The notes under the pieces were generated by a model. That model ran no database searches, had not been told where the DNA came from, and saw only the letters and a list, made by a program, of their open reading frames with translations. From Biomphalaria glabrata (lineage: Eukaryota; Mollusca; Gastropoda; Planorbidae), in assembly GCF_947242115.1 (NCBI RefSeq), contig NC_074713.1, positions 26,508,378-26,572,377 of the forward strand: DNA of 64,000 nucleotides, written 5' to 3'. Made by a program: the position numbers and the translations under genes. This document shows positions 1 through 11,389 of this stretch, one piece after another (position 1 is the first letter of the stretch; each line of letters starts with the position of its first letter).

Positions 1-1031
1 CTTTGCTTTGAGTTATGTCCTCTGGATCGGCTTCTGTGCTAAATGGTGAGCTGATTGTATTGTAAACTGGTTCTTGACGTCTTAAAATTTGCTATTATAA
101 ATTGCACAATAAAGGAATCTTTATAAGTGTTGTACTTTAATCATTTCACTAAAAATTGTTTCACCTTTCAGCAAAGGAAAATGACAAATACTATTTTCTT
201 TTGCTTGCTTGTAGAAATGGAAAAGTCTTGTTTGAAAAGATTTAACATGTATTTACATTTCATATGTTAACAATCAATTGCAATAGCAATTATAAGTTAA
301 ATAAAACATGAAATTTGTCTTCCACTCTTCGTTAGAAATATTGGTAACAAAGTCACAGTCAGTGTCCTTCAAGGAACAAAGCACTTTCTTCCTTGAGATT
401 TTATATTGTTCTCATTTGCCTTGCCTATGCTTAGATAGCAGATATATTGAATTATTTATTCAAAATCAGACTACCAGTGGTTAACAACCCTAAACCTATT
501 AATCTTGCATATTATTGCAGCATGTGCTATTCAATGTTGAAATTATATGCAGCTTTGTGCAAACTTTCTTGTTTCGAATTTATAATTTTCAGTCAAAGAT
601 ATAGCTCCATCAGTTGTTTCACTTGCCATCTTGTTCCAAGCCTACCCAACACTCAGACATTGTGTCTTCAATTGTGTGTTTCGATGTATAGCCAATAATC
701 ATTAGTCTTCGTTTACTTAAAACTTTTTATAATGAGACAGTTTCAATAATTTATATAAATGTTATTTATAATATTTGCATTTTTCTATCTTTATACTGTG
801 GGCAAACCTGATTACTGTAGGTGTCGGCGGGCCGCATAAAGCACCACGGCGGGCCGCATGTGGCCCGCGGGCCGTAATTTGCCCACCCCTGCTCTAGTAT
901 CATGCCCAGTTGCTCATAGCTCAACTAAACAAACAAAACATCTGTTGCACATTCTCACGGTCATTTGTTTTTTAGATAAGTTTTTTTTTTGAGCTTACGT
1001 ATTGACCTCGAGGGCGCATTAAGAGACCAGA
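1..1031. other. AT-rich sequence upstream of CTL-A
   Basis: No supported gene. A short GC-rich patch at about 797-890 ends in an inverted form of the CAGGGGTGGGCAAA terminus known from hAT transposons, with GGCCCGCGGGCC beside it, so it is probably a small hAT-derived remnant. The promoter of CTL-A should lie in the last few hundred bases, but I see no convincing TATA box or initiator. The short open frames here show no domain. Confidence 0.5.
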
Positions 1032-1080
1032 ATGAAGTTCCTAGTAAAGTTTGTGGCTATTGCTTTGTGCTTTTGTCTGG
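1032..1080 (+). CDS. CTL-A exon 1: signal peptide of a secreted C-type lectin
   Basis: This 49-nt coding exon is too short for ordinary ORF calling. ATG at 1032 opens MKFLVKFVAIALCFCL, a basic start followed by a hydrophobic core, which is typical of a signal peptide. One further base precedes a GTATGT donor at 1081, so the intron is phase 1. The acceptor AG at 1996-1997 restores the frame: the split codon becomes GCA (Ala), followed by Ser-Cys. The exon has the same length and phase as the first exons of the two paralogues at 19063-19111 and 27039-27087, which strongly supports it. Any 5' UTR exon is unseen. Confidence 0.88.
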
Positions 1081-1245
1081 GTATGTAATGTCTAGTAAAA
1101 CTTTTTTCAGTCTACCAACATTGTTTTCTTGCATTATTCACATTTTGGACTGGCTATGTGCAGACAAGTGTTCTTACAGAATGTAGTACCAAATACTCTT
1201 CCCTCTTTCTTACACACACACACTTTCTCTCTCACACACACACTT

Positions 1246-1279
<34 letters not shown>

Positions 1280-1997
1280 ACATAAAAACATATTGGGTCG
1301 AAATTGCAAAAAAAGTCGTTTTTGGCAACTTTAACTGCTGGTTTCGATCAAGAAAATATCTTAGTTGTCGTAGACCAAAGTATGTAGTAACAGGTTAGAT
1401 TTTATACCTTTCTATCTAGCACACCATATGTAGTGTGCATTCGTCTAGATAGAAAAAAAATATATATATATTAAGCTTGTTTGTGGTGGATGTCTACTAG
1501 AATATTTGGAATATTTGGAATACTAATTTGCTTCTAGCATTGTATTTCCATCACTGCCCGACGTGCAAATTGTCTCCTCATTACTGGGCATGACGTCTGC
1601 TGAAAAAAGGAAACACGATTTGCTAGCGAGCACAATAGACCTTCGACATTCATTTACATATTCGCACGCATTCATACGCACCAATACAAACTTAAACACA
1701 TTTATTTTATCGCCATCATCATCAAACTCCATTTGAGTGAGGGCTTGAAAGGCTCAAATCCTCTCTCGCAAAAGCTCTGGACAGAAAGCCTGCTGTGTTC
1801 AGTAGTGCATACATGTCACCATAAAGGTAAAGAATTTTTGGTTTCCCAGACGGAGATGAGGATGGTGGTGACCTACCAATCTGTAACAAAATACTAGTAT
1901 TATCTTTATTACTGTAATGACGATATTACTATAATCCCTTACAATGTTTTATAATATACAATAGATACTATAATAATAATGCGTTTTTTTTCTTCAG
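1081..1997 (+). other. CTL-A intron 1 (phase 1)
   Basis: This 917-nt intron runs from a GTATGT donor to a T-rich tract ending in CAG. It contains a CA/CT microsatellite at about 1212-1282 and an AT stretch near 1459-1470. Nothing coding is seen. The ATG at 1979 that opens the long exon-2 reading frame lies in the polypyrimidine tract of this intron and is not a start codon. Confidence 0.85.
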
Positions 1998-2794
1998 CAT
2001 CCTGCCAGACCATTGATGATTGTCCTCCAGGTGTGCCTAGAGACTCTCATCTTGCAGTATTTAAAGGTGCGTGCTACCAGTTTGTTACGTCTTATCAAAG
2101 GACTCACGCAGAAGCCAGGCAGAACTGTGAAAGTCAAGGCGGGACTCTGGCTTTGGTTAAGACAGCAGAGGTCCAGAACTACCTCTATAACGCCTTGACC
2201 TATAGCTACCGTGACTATCACGACAAATTCTGGATTGGCTTGAATGATATCGACAAGGAGCAGGAGTTTAAATGGGAGGACGGGGCGCAGCTTACCTACA
2301 GCAACTGGGGCCGACCGCCCTTCTCCGATTCTTACGACTGTGTTTTGATGGACCTTGAATTGGACGGCCAGTGGACGGAGTACCCATGCGAGACGTCCCA
2401 CTTTCTTTTTCTCACTTTTCACGAGAGGCACCCTTACATCTGCCAGTACAGCCTGGTACATCAACACGATGCCTCCACCTCCACAACAGTGGTCAGTATC
2501 GAAACGACACACGTTACACCCCAACCGGACACCTTGGAAACGAACAGCATTGAAACGTACTCCACCGTAACGGATACCGCAGAAACGGGGAGCATCACAG
2601 AGTTAACCACCGCCGAAACAGACAGCGATACAACAGCCACCACCATCACCACAGCAGTCACCGGCAACACGGACACCACAGTGCTGATCATCTCCAACTC
2701 TTGTCCGGCTTTCTCCTGCGATCTGGACTGCGGCATGGATGGGTTCCAGAAGAACGAGACCACTGGATGCTCATTATGTCAATGCTCCGTTTAA
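1998..2794 (+). CDS. CTL-A exon 2: C-type lectin-like domain + mucin-like linker + antistasin-like module
   Basis: With exon 1 this gives a 281-residue secreted protein. Residues about 25-165 form a long-form C-type lectin-like domain. It shows CPPGVP, ACYQF, a CESQGGTLALV helix, WIGLND, WEDG, YSNWG and a final YICQY. The usual EPN/QPD sugar motif is missing, and WND is replaced by QWTEYPC, so calcium-dependent sugar binding is doubtful. Residues about 168-250 are rich in Thr, Ser and Glu and look like an O-glycosylated stalk. Residues 252-281 form a six-cysteine module containing FSCDLDCGMDGF, with spacing C-x4-C-x3-C-x12-C-x2-C-x-C, matching the second half of an antistasin domain. The likely role is secreted recognition or immune function, by inference from invertebrate lectins. 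A candidate polyadenylation signal (ATTAAA) lies at 2971. Confidence 0.9.
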
Positions 2795-3532
2795 GACTGC
2801 AATTGCTCAGCTACAATATCAAATCAAACTTGTGGCGATATTTGGATCAATACATCCTTTATTGTTTAGGACCACGGACATTTTACCACCGGTATTTTTA
2901 AAGATTGCGACTAGGCCTACTTAAATCGTCACCTTTGCAAAACATTGCTTTAATGTAAAATAATTTTAGAATTAAAATATTTTTGGTTTTAAACAAATTT
3001 TTCTTTTCTTTCTTTTTCAGTTTTGTTATAGCGGTCTCCAACAGGGGAAAAGTTGTTACTAGTTTTATGTGTTCCGTCCATCCTTCCATCCGTTCATCCT
3101 TCCATTAAGTATAAAAATCAAAAGCTTGAAAAGTTACTTCTATTACTAGTACGGCTACTTTTGACCATTTTTCAACTCAATGTCTGTCTGTCTGGTAAAA
3201 TTTTGAACATGTGTATTCTCCCATTTTCTATTCTGCAATCAAGTTGAAACTTTGCAAAATTCTTCAATGTGCCTGACAAGACATGAATAAATAACAAATA
3301 TTATCCAATTAGTTAATTAACTATTGGTTATTAATAATTGTTTGATATCGAAAACGGGAAATAAACGCAACTTAATGAGAGATGTGAATGTATATTTCGA
3401 TTTATTTCCCTTTGTGTGTTTTTTTTTCTCCCATTACTTATTTTCAGATCACGTTTAAATTTAGCGTAATTATTCATAGTTGCTGACAATACACAAATCA
3501 ATCCAAAAATTAATTAATTATTTAATTAATTA
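2795..3532. repeat. CTL-A 3' flank and dispersed repeat Y
   Basis: After the CTL-A stop, about 3050-3520 resembles sequence at 50165-50470 and 50550-50770. Shared landmarks are a TCTGTCTGTCTGGTAAAA stretch, a following GATCAAGTTGAAA-like stretch, and TTAATTAATTA-rich ends. The family appears to continue at 6294-6450 on the far side of the hAT insertion. It has no coding capacity and its class is unknown. Confidence 0.55.
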
Positions 3533-4210
3533 CAGTGGCGTAACTAAGGGGGGGGGATGGGGGGGGAGAATTTTAAAATCCCCCCGGGCCCCCACCTAGG
3601 GGGGGCCCCCAAATGGGTGTCCGAAATTTATTTGTAAATACATAAATTAATATACTTGATTGACAAATAGTGTCAACGGGTGTCTTTTTTTAACAACATT
3701 TATGGATTAAATTTATAACAAAGACTAAACCTAAATATTTTAAAAATATTTTTGCCGCAGAGATCAATTTTTTAATACACCTGTCTGTTTCTATTTTAAA
3801 CTTTGTTGCCACGAATAAAACTGCATGATATACAGCGAATTCCAGGTATCTTGTTACCTTTACTAATAATAGATCTAAATGGCAACACTAATTAACCTTG
3901 AAGCAAAATTTACAGAATCGAGTATAACTAAAAGTTATTCTTAACAATGCTAAAATTGTCCATTATTCGGGTTTGGCGTCTATAATTTCAGAATTAAAAT
4001 TCACACTCGAGTTATTACCCCTTTATTCATCTTTTCTCAATCCAATGGAAACTCTCTTTTTATTTACATCTAATGATCTAATCCTTTTGCTTTCGCACAA
4101 AACATAAACAAAAAATAATGACGTAATATCATATAATATTAATACATCCTTCCTATTGAAGTTATTATCACACCTTCCTTTTAAAGTTTTTTGATAGTGA
4201 TATCTACTAG

Positions 4211-4623
4211 CAGGGCCGGCCCTAGCATTTGCGGGGCCCTATGCGAAACGGATCGCGCGAGCCTAGTCTGGGTAGGGATAAGCATAATGTCAAAATTATT
4301 TTTTTTTTATTAGAAAATAGGCCTACTTTCGTCTTTGCAATAAATTTTTATCAAATGAAAGCTCGCAATGCCACTTTTTATTTATTGGCACCCCAAAATG
4401 TCAATTTCGTCTATTCTTTAGGAGATTTGAATAAATTCAAAAAAAAGTTCAGGACTTTATCGTATATTTTGCCTTTTCATGAGATTTCCTGGAGGCCCTG
4501 AAAAATCAGGAGGTCGCGAAAACCCTGTTATTTTATATACGTTATAATTGTTTAATTTAATAATGTACACTTGGAATTAGCGCGGGGCCTATGAAAGCGC
4601 GGCGCCCACTGCGACCGGCACTG
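4211..4623 (+). mobile_element. Short non-autonomous hAT, family C (CAGGGCCGGCC ends)
   Basis: This 413-bp element begins CAGGGCCGGCCCTAGCA and ends in an inverted CAGTGCCGG. It is flanked by a perfect 8-bp duplication TCTACTAG (4203-4210 and 4624-4631). Its left terminus matches, inverted, the right terminus of the elements at 13140-13756 and 52430-52855, sharing the GCGAAACGGAT and GGGTAGGGATA stretches. It encodes no transposase. It sits inside the Gypsy fossil, which itself sits inside hAT family A. Confidence 0.85.
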
Positions 4624-4631
4624 TCTACTAG

Positions 4632-5225
4632 GAACTTTAACAATTCGTCCACTTCTGGTTGTCTTGACTGAACAAGTTCTCTAGACGTTGGTCTATAACT
4701 GTCTGTTTCGTTTGTTGCAACTGTTTGCAGTTCATTGTCTTCATCGGTATCATAGTACCCAGAGATGTCTTCATCGAAACTCTTATTTAAAAAGCGTGGA
4801 TTTCTTCTGTATGTTTTTCCATTGTTTGTCTTTATGATGTAAGATCTGGGTGCTTAAATTTTTTTTATGACAACTGCTTTCTGCCATGTTTGACCTAGAC
4901 GAACTCTCCGACAGAAAAATCTTTAGGTAGTCTTGCTATTGCATCGTATTTCACTTAGCTTTTCATCTGTCGTTCGTTGAGTAATGTCTCTGCATTTTCA
5001 GCTACCAATGGTTTCAATAGTTTGTGATCAGTTGGAATGATTCCCTGAGTCTTCTACTCGTCACCAGTTGTGATGGTGAATACGGCAGTCCACTTATCGG
5101 AGTATTTCTATACTCGAGCATAACGAGATATGGATCTTTCCCACTTTTGTATACTCTGAATCCTTTTGCTTTCGCACAAAACATAAACAACCAACAATGA
5201 CGTAATGCCATATAATATTAGCACA
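4632..5225 (-). mobile_element. Fossil fragment of a Gypsy-type LTR retrotransposon (integrase end)
   Basis: On the minus strand a stretch reads DPYLVMLEYRNTPISGLPYS followed by PSQLVTSRRLRE, characteristic of the C-terminal part of Gypsy-type integrase. The reading continues, degraded, toward 4632. No LTRs are recognised around it. It is an old, heavily broken fragment with several breaks, embedded in the hAT element at 3533-6293. A stretch of about 60 bp near 5159-5220 is repeated near 4083-4140. Confidence 0.65.
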
Positions 5226-5379
5226 GAATCTTCTTCATGCAGTGGAAAATTAAGAATTTTTTGCCTATCTGGAATTCTGGTCAAAGCTCCTGTGCCCAAT
5301 TAATATAGTTAGGAAGAAACTACAAAAGTCTGGACTGCATATACGGGAATCTGCTCAAGAAATTAGTACTTTCATGCTT

Positions 5380-6069
5380 TCTGCAAAATGATGAGAAACT
5401 GACAAAAACCCAATCCACCGAAAAAGCAAAAGAAGGTAGTGAATACTATGGATTCCCTGTAATCAAAACAACCATATGAAAGAAAAGACTTGATGGGAAG
5501 TTGAGTTCTAATGTAGGAGTGTCAATACAACTGCAATTCAAACGTGTTGCGACAGAAGTGCTGGACAGATTTCATATGGAGATGAAGGGCAGATTCCAAA
5601 GGCTGGAAAGAAAATGGATACCTTTGGGTTTCTTCTTGAACCAAGACACCTGTTAGATGAAGACACGCTTGTGAAAAATGTGCTACTTTTCCTGTTTGTA
5701 TGATGAAATAAATGGAAAATCGCTTTTTCAATTATGTCATTGATGCACGAGCACTTTTCATCAACAAACAGTAATACAATCACCAATAGACATATTGAGG
5801 AAACAGGCTTCATATGGTAATTACGTGTGCTCAGACTTTGCAAACTCCTCCAAATACCGCTAACTCAGGCCACTTCCATTACGTCATGTGAGAGATCATT
5901 CTCAAAGCTCAAGCTCATCAAAAAGTATCTCAGGAGCACACTGACGCAAGAAAGGCTTATCATGGTTTTAATGTCAGTGAAGTCACAAATACTAGAAAGT
6001 ATCGATGTAGTTGATGTTATAGATGTCTTTGCTGCACAGAATGCACGACGTGAAGCGATATCAATTTAG
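5380..6069 (+). pseudogene. Broken hAT transposase (C-terminal dimerisation region)
   Basis: The last open part (5827-6069) reads SITSCERSFSKLKLIKKYLR followed by STLTQERLIMVLMSVKSQ. This is the hATC dimerisation domain with its conserved S-x-E-R-x-F-S-x-L-K-x-x-K-x-Y-L-R pattern. Upstream, EVLDRFHMEMKGRFQRL and related pieces appear in shifting frames, so the gene has several frameshifts and stops. The family resembles hAT proteins of the zinc-finger MYM / DUF4371 type. It is non-functional and belongs to the element at 3533-6293. Confidence 0.75.
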
Positions 6070-6301
6070 ATTTGTCACTTGTGCATTATTTAACTAATAA
6101 ACAACGGTATTATTCATTAAAAGAGTCTTGATGATTACTTTTTGTTAAGTTTACTGATATACTGAACCAATTTGATTTGTGGCTTATATATTTTTGCGTA
6201 CATTATCTCATGTCATATGTCGAATGTCAAAATGCAAGGGGCCCCCAAAGAGGTCAATCCCCCCGGGCCCCCAAATCCCTAGTTACGCCCCTGATTAATT
6301 A

Positions 6302-6808
6302 GTACTGATAAATTAATTTTGTTTTATATAGCAGAAAGGGAGCTAAACCCTGCTGTTTTTAGATTAATGGCAGTAATTAGTGGTTCTTTCCCTTCGATAA
6401 GTTTTTTTTTTTAAATATATCAATATATAATTTATATGTTTTTCTGTTGCTATTAATAATTTTCATTTTTGTAAATTTACATTTAACATATTTTTAAAAA
6501 CAGAACTTGATAAGCACAGTTTACTGTTACTAATGCACGGTAATGTACATTGCTACTTTTAGAGTTAACTACCTATTTGTCGAAATTGAATGTCAACTTC
6601 TACACACATTGCCCTATAAATCCTATTGTGGCAAAGCCGGAGGTGGAGCCCGACGAGGGAATCCTTTGTATTCCGACAATATACCTCTACTAATCGTGAA
6701 AAGGTCACGATGAGTGCCGTTAAAATTACATTCACCAGATTGTGAGATTCCATTTGTATAAATCAATAGTACAAATGTATTGAACAACACGTATTGGCTT
6801 GACAAGCT
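6302..6808. other. AT-rich spacer
   Basis: The first 150 bases continue dispersed repeat Y, interrupted by the hAT insertion. The rest is AT-rich, with two short overlapping minus-strand open frames that show no recognisable domain. Confidence 0.4.
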
Positions 6809-7172
6809 TAAAGGGTACTGGGACCTGGCAGATACTTAAAGGGTACTGGGACCTGGCAGATACTTAAAGGGTACTGGGACCTGGCAGATACTTAAAGGGT
6901 ACTGGGACCTGGCAGATACTTAAAGGGTACTGGGACCTGGCAGATACTTAAAGGGTACTGGGACCTGGCAGATACTTAAAGGGTACTGGGACCTGGCAGA
7001 TACTTAAAGGGTACTGGGACCTGGCAGATACTTAAAGGGTACTGGGACCTGGCAGATACTTAAAGGGTACTGGGACCTGGCAGATACTTAAAGGGTACTG
7101 GGACCTGGCAGATACTTAAAGGGTACTGGGACCTGGCAGATACTTAAAGGGTACTGGGACCTGGCAGATACT
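6809..7172. repeat. Perfect 13 x 28-bp tandem array
   Basis: Thirteen copies of a 28-bp unit, beginning TAAAGGGTACTGGGACCTGG, run head to tail. The array length, 364 bp, is exactly 13 units, and I see no differences between copies. Such uniformity implies recent expansion or strong homogenisation. No open frame crosses it. Confidence 0.95.
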
Positions 7173-7709
7173 TAAAGACCAATTAACGACGAGTGATGGT
7201 GCGACGAGTTATTTATTGACACTACATACAGTGAAGATGAAATGTGATTCGGTTAAATCATTCAACCAGACCCTAACTGAACTATGTTATTATAATCAGT
7301 TTGTAAAATACTTATGATTGTTAACATCAGTCGACTAAAGAATACAATGACGTCTCTACGAATTTTCTATTTTGAATAGGATTGGTATTGTTGGTAGTCT
7401 GTAGTTGAAGCACCATCTCTGAGCTTGCATCCAACACACTGGCTTTAACACAGCAAACAATGTTCGAATCCAAACCAACAGATCCTGGACTCTTCGTTTT
7501 GCGTTGTAAGTAGACTTTTTTTTGTTGTTTTTTTTAGAGGCTTGAAAGCACCGCATCAAGCCGGAAATAGCCCGCAGGCCGTAGTTTGACCTTGACTAAC
7601 CTAGACTAAGATTTTTTGCTTAATAAAGATTTAATCAATAAATATGTTGTATTTTTACAAAGCTTATATCAACTCAGTCTGTTTGTGTATCTGTCTTATA
7701 AAAAAAAAA
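7173..7709. other. Spacer with degraded repeat ends
   Basis: No supported gene. Near 7560-7595 lies GCCCGCAGGCCGTAGTTTG, which resembles the subterminal part of a hAT end. At 7655-7690 there is a short piece of dispersed repeat Y (TCTGTTTGTGTATCTGTCT). Confidence 0.35.
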
Positions 7710-8169
7710 ACACCATTCCATGCTCTATTAGCACAAGGGAAGAAGGAGCATTTGTACAAATTTGTCCTAGCATATGGAACGAGGAGTGTGCCTTTATCTT
7801 TGTGTCTTTCTGAGTATCTGATGATTATAGTTCAGTGTTTTATGTATATTTGCTACTTTACTTTTGAGTTTTCTATCCTGAAGGCTTTCTAAATTTAGTG
7901 ATTTTACTAAAGGTTTTACTCTAGTCAAATGTGAATATTGGTTTGTTATGAGTCTTACTGAATATTTTGCGTAGTTTCTTGAGTTGAGGGGTCCCAAACA
8001 GAGGATGCTTATTCTATAATTGGCCTAACCAAGGTTAAATAACATTTTAGTTTTATGTTCTTATTTGATTTATAGAAATTTCTTTTAATAGACCCTAATG
8101 CTTTGTTTGATTTTTTGAATATTTCATCAATGTGGGATTCTATGACAGTTTTTCATTTATTATAACACA
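7710..8169 (-). mobile_element. 3' half of a split LINE (copy 1)
   Basis: The minus strand encodes the C-terminal end of a LINE reverse transcriptase. Recognisable parts include ITNQYSHLTRVKPLVKSLNL followed by ESLQDRKLKSKVA, and a degraded match to the RHKDxGTFLxPYARTN pattern also seen at 37123-37317. It is the continuation of the fragment at 10676-11160; a hAT element (8170-10675) has inserted between them. The element is truncated at its 3' end near 7710 and is defective. Confidence 0.75.
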
Positions 8170-10675
8170 CAGTGGCGTCACTAGGGTGGGTGTCACCCTG
8201 TGCGGTCAGTTCAGGGTGTCACCCCCCCCCCCCAATCGCACTCCCTTTAAAAAAATCTTTTTTTTTTCGTTTCTTTTACACTGTAATACCTACAGAGCTT
8301 ATAATGATCTACGTTAGTTGTTCAACACATTTAAAGTGAGTGCCTATTCAGTTTCAAAATGCCGTTTAATTTTAAAACTCAATTTATCTTCAGTTCTTAG
8401 GGTTTGTGTAGTCATGTGAAACTCTGCACTCATGACTCGTCCCTAATCTTATCTCATCCTATTTTATCTTATCTTATCTTATGTAATACTAACATTACTT
8501 CAAAAAGAGATGATTACGTCCTACGCGTCATGCATCTAGTCAAGCATGTTAACCAATGACTTAAATTCTGCCAAGACATTAGTTTTCCTGGCTGGCTCAG
8601 GCAACCCATTCCAGGCTTTTCTAAATTTAGTGAGTTAACTAAAGGTGTTACCCTAATCAAATGTGAATATTCGTTTGTTATGAATCTCACTGCTCTATTT
8701 TGTGTCTGTTGCAGTTTCCTAATGTTTTCTTGAGGAGTCCCAAACAGACATTGCCATTAATCTATAGTTCAAATTTGCAACAATGCAACCTTAAGTAAAT
8801 TACACTGTTTTTTTTCCTGTATTTCAAATTTAAGAACTTATCATTACATTCATTAAATTTAATTTTTGAACGATTTCATTTTTAATCAAATTGCCCGTCT
8901 ATTCCTTTGTCTCTAATAGTTCTTAATTTTAATTTAAAATCCTGTTTTACATGACGCCATAAATAAGCAGATGGTAAGAAACTGTTGAAGGCTTTGTTAA
9001 ATGATTTAGAGATATCCCTTAAGGTCTTAGTGGAATATGAATCATCCACAGTCGAGTTTTATTTTCTTCAAAAATAACTTTTACTGCCTTTAGATTTCTT
9101 ATCAGACATGGTATTTCTTTTTGAATGTCTCCTTTTGGAAAATCCAATGTTTTGAAACTGACGTCGGTTGTTTTGAACAAAAGAATGTTTGGTTGGATTG
9201 CTCCAAATGTGTCTACTTCATCAATGATTGTTTCCAGTAGGAGTTGAAGCTCAGCGTTAAAAAACGATCAATGCACATAAGAATGAACCTCTTTTTCTCT
9301 TCTTAAATTGTTCGGCAACTTGTGATTGCTCGCCTGACATTTTCTTCTTGTGTTTAATTTTTTTTTTTCATTTGAATGACAGTGCTTTTTTTTAGAAGAG
9401 TCTTTTTTGTATATAAACACTTTTCGCTGACGTTTTATGTTCTGTTAAAGAACAGGTTTAATTAGTCACCACATTGTCAACAGTTGTGTATCTTTGGCCT
9501 TCTAGAATATCTTACCGCCTAATAAAAAAGCAAAGATAGGTCAAATAAATGATCTTAAGCTGCGCCCTCTAGTGGCTATAATTTCAGAACGAAAAAAGTA
9601 TTTCAGTTGTACCAAAAAAATTGCTAAGCAAAAAGCATTTTCTGAAAAAGAAATGTTGAACACATTAAGTGATTAAGTGAATGTTATACACATCTATTAA
9701 ATAGCTTTTCTGTTGGTTCTGAATAATTTTCTGTACTCCTCCATGGTTCCAGACACTGAAGCTGCATTTTCATACCCTGAACTTTTAAAATATCAAGTTG
9801 ATCTCATTAGCTTTTTTTTCTCCCTTAAAATATTATAACTTCTGAATCTGATCAATCAGTGTGTACTTTGTCAGATGTGCTGTCAAACCAAATACAAAGT
9901 GCTAACAGTCATTCTGACTCTAATATCTTTTACGTCTTTGCTAAAACATTAATTAACTTTGTAGCATGACAGATTGTACTTTCAGCATTGGGTTTTATCT
10001 ACATAACATTTCCGTCATCTCATGGAATATCTGTATTTAATAAAAACTCGTTGTTAATATGGTCATAAAATGTAAAATTTTCTGCTTTTATAGAAACAGC
10101 CCGTGTAATATCTCCTTCCATTATTTTTCTTCTTTACAACAATCATAGCAACGACTTCCTTGTCAATTGTAACCGTATGCCCTTGTTTTCCAATTTTCTA
10201 ATCCAGATAAAATCTTCATACGTCTTTCATTATTCCAAATTCTGAAGTTTATTTCAACCACACATGAAATTAAGTCACTTCTATACAATTAGTTGAAAAT
10301 AGTCTACAATAAAAGAATACTGTTGCGGTTGTTTTATTGCTATAAGAACCATCAGAACCATTCTTTTGACAACTAGCGTACTGGATAATGTCCATCGTAA
10401 ATCATGTGAAATTGGCACACGCCAAGAACAAAAATCCCCTAAAATATTCAAGTATTTCCTTCGACTCATTGTAACATCTCCTTCAACTTGGCCAGAGCTT
10501 CTATAGATCTATTTATTAATTGTGAATAACATGTTCCAATAGTTATCCACAGTCGTTTATTTTGTTTTTAATTGTCAGTTATTCCCAAAGTGCATTTTTT
10601 TACTTGGGTGTCACCCCCCTAACGGGTGTCTCCCGGTGCGGACCTCACCCCCCGCACCCCCTAGTGACGCCACTG
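8170..10675. mobile_element. hAT transposon, family B (CAGTGGCGTCACTAGGG ends)
   Basis: Both ends read inward as CAGTGGCGTCACTAGGG, and both flanks carry ATAACAC(A/C) (8162-8169 and 10676-10683), an 8-bp target duplication with one mismatch. Internal sequence is about 2.4 kb. I found no intact transposase in it, only weak short frames on the minus strand (for example 10281-10469) without a clear domain. A LINE fragment lies inside at 8425-8770. The element disrupts another LINE. Confidence 0.85.
8425..8770 (-). mobile_element. LINE 3'-end fragment nested in hAT family B
   Basis: The plus strand shows a TATCTTATCTTATCTTAT tail, then a CTTCAAAAAGAGATGATTAC block and a degraded RT C-terminus in minus orientation. 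The same order occurs at 25665-25720, 37030-37840 and (inverted) 40999-41185. It is a 5'-truncated LINE remnant of the same family as the split copy 1. Confidence 0.7.
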
Positions 10676-11160
10676 ATAACACCTAAGTATTTTGCGTTTT
10701 TAGTCTGTGTTACTGGTTTACCATAAATATAATAAGTGGAATTAATTTGTTTTAGTTGGGTTTTTTTTTTTTTGTTACTCTTAACAACTGACATTTTTCT
10801 GGGTGGAAAGACATTCTCCAATTTGATTCCCATTTCTGTAATTCATCTAATTCTCTTTGTAAAATTTCTGTATCTTGTGTCGTTTTTATTGTTCTATATA
10901 TTATGCAATCGTCTGCAAATAATCTGACTTTTGTTCCTGAACTAATGCAATTTGGTAAATCATTTATGTAAATTAAAAATAGAAGTGGACCCAAGACTGT
11001 TCCTTGAGGTACACCTGAGTTTACTGTTATCGGTGTTGATTTAGAGCCATTTATTATTACAATTTGTTCTTTCCCTATCAGAAAATCTTTAATCCACTGA
11101 TGCAGTGGACCATTAATGCCGAAATATTTTAATTTTTTTAAGCAAACTATGGTGGTGAAC
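10676..11160 (-). mobile_element. 5' part of the split LINE (copy 1): reverse transcriptase core
   Basis: The minus strand reads LKKLKYFGINGPLHQWIKDF, then SGVPQGTVLGPLLFLIYIND and LFADDCIIYR. These are the fingers, GVPQGxxLGPxLF and F/Y-ADD catalytic motifs of a non-LTR reverse transcriptase, probably Jockey/CR1-like. It continues to KPVTQTKNAKYLGV and then runs straight into the hAT end at 10675. No endonuclease region is visible upstream, where the sequence changes at about 11155 to repeat-Y-like DNA. Confidence 0.85.
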
Positions 11161-11389
11161 TTTGTCAGCTCTGTCTGTCTGTTTGTGTATCTGTCTGTTA
11201 CAATTTTTGTACACGTCTTTTTTTCCCACCAGTTGCACCAGTTCTGTTCCAAGACTAGTCGTATCTTCGACTGTGTTTCTGAGGACTTGCTCTACTGTCT
11301 CGTGTGACAGTTTCGACATCTCGAATCGTGGTTCTCTTTGATTCTAGGGAAGTTACTTCGCTGGCAAAATTTTACAAGTAACAGTCACT

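Larger units (their letters stand above)
3533..6293 (+). mobile_element. hAT transposon, family A (CAGTGGCGTAACTA ends)
   Basis: The left end begins CAGTGGCGTAACTA and the right end, read inverted, begins CAGGGGCGTAACTAGGG. The element is flanked by a perfect 8-bp target duplication ATTAATTA (3525-3532 and 6294-6301), the hallmark of hAT elements. It carries a broken transposase (about 5380-6069), a nested smaller hAT element (4211-4623) and a Gypsy-type fossil (about 4632-5225). G- and C-runs adjoin both ends. It inserted into dispersed repeat Y. Confidence 0.85.

Noticed and set aside
1994-2763. Minus-strand frames of 100-176 codons opposite CTL-A exon 2
   Set aside because: Antisense shadows of the lectin exon; the plus frame has domains and splice sites.
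6809-7172. CRISPR-like array
   Set aside because: Units are directly adjacent with no spacers, and the DNA is eukaryotic.
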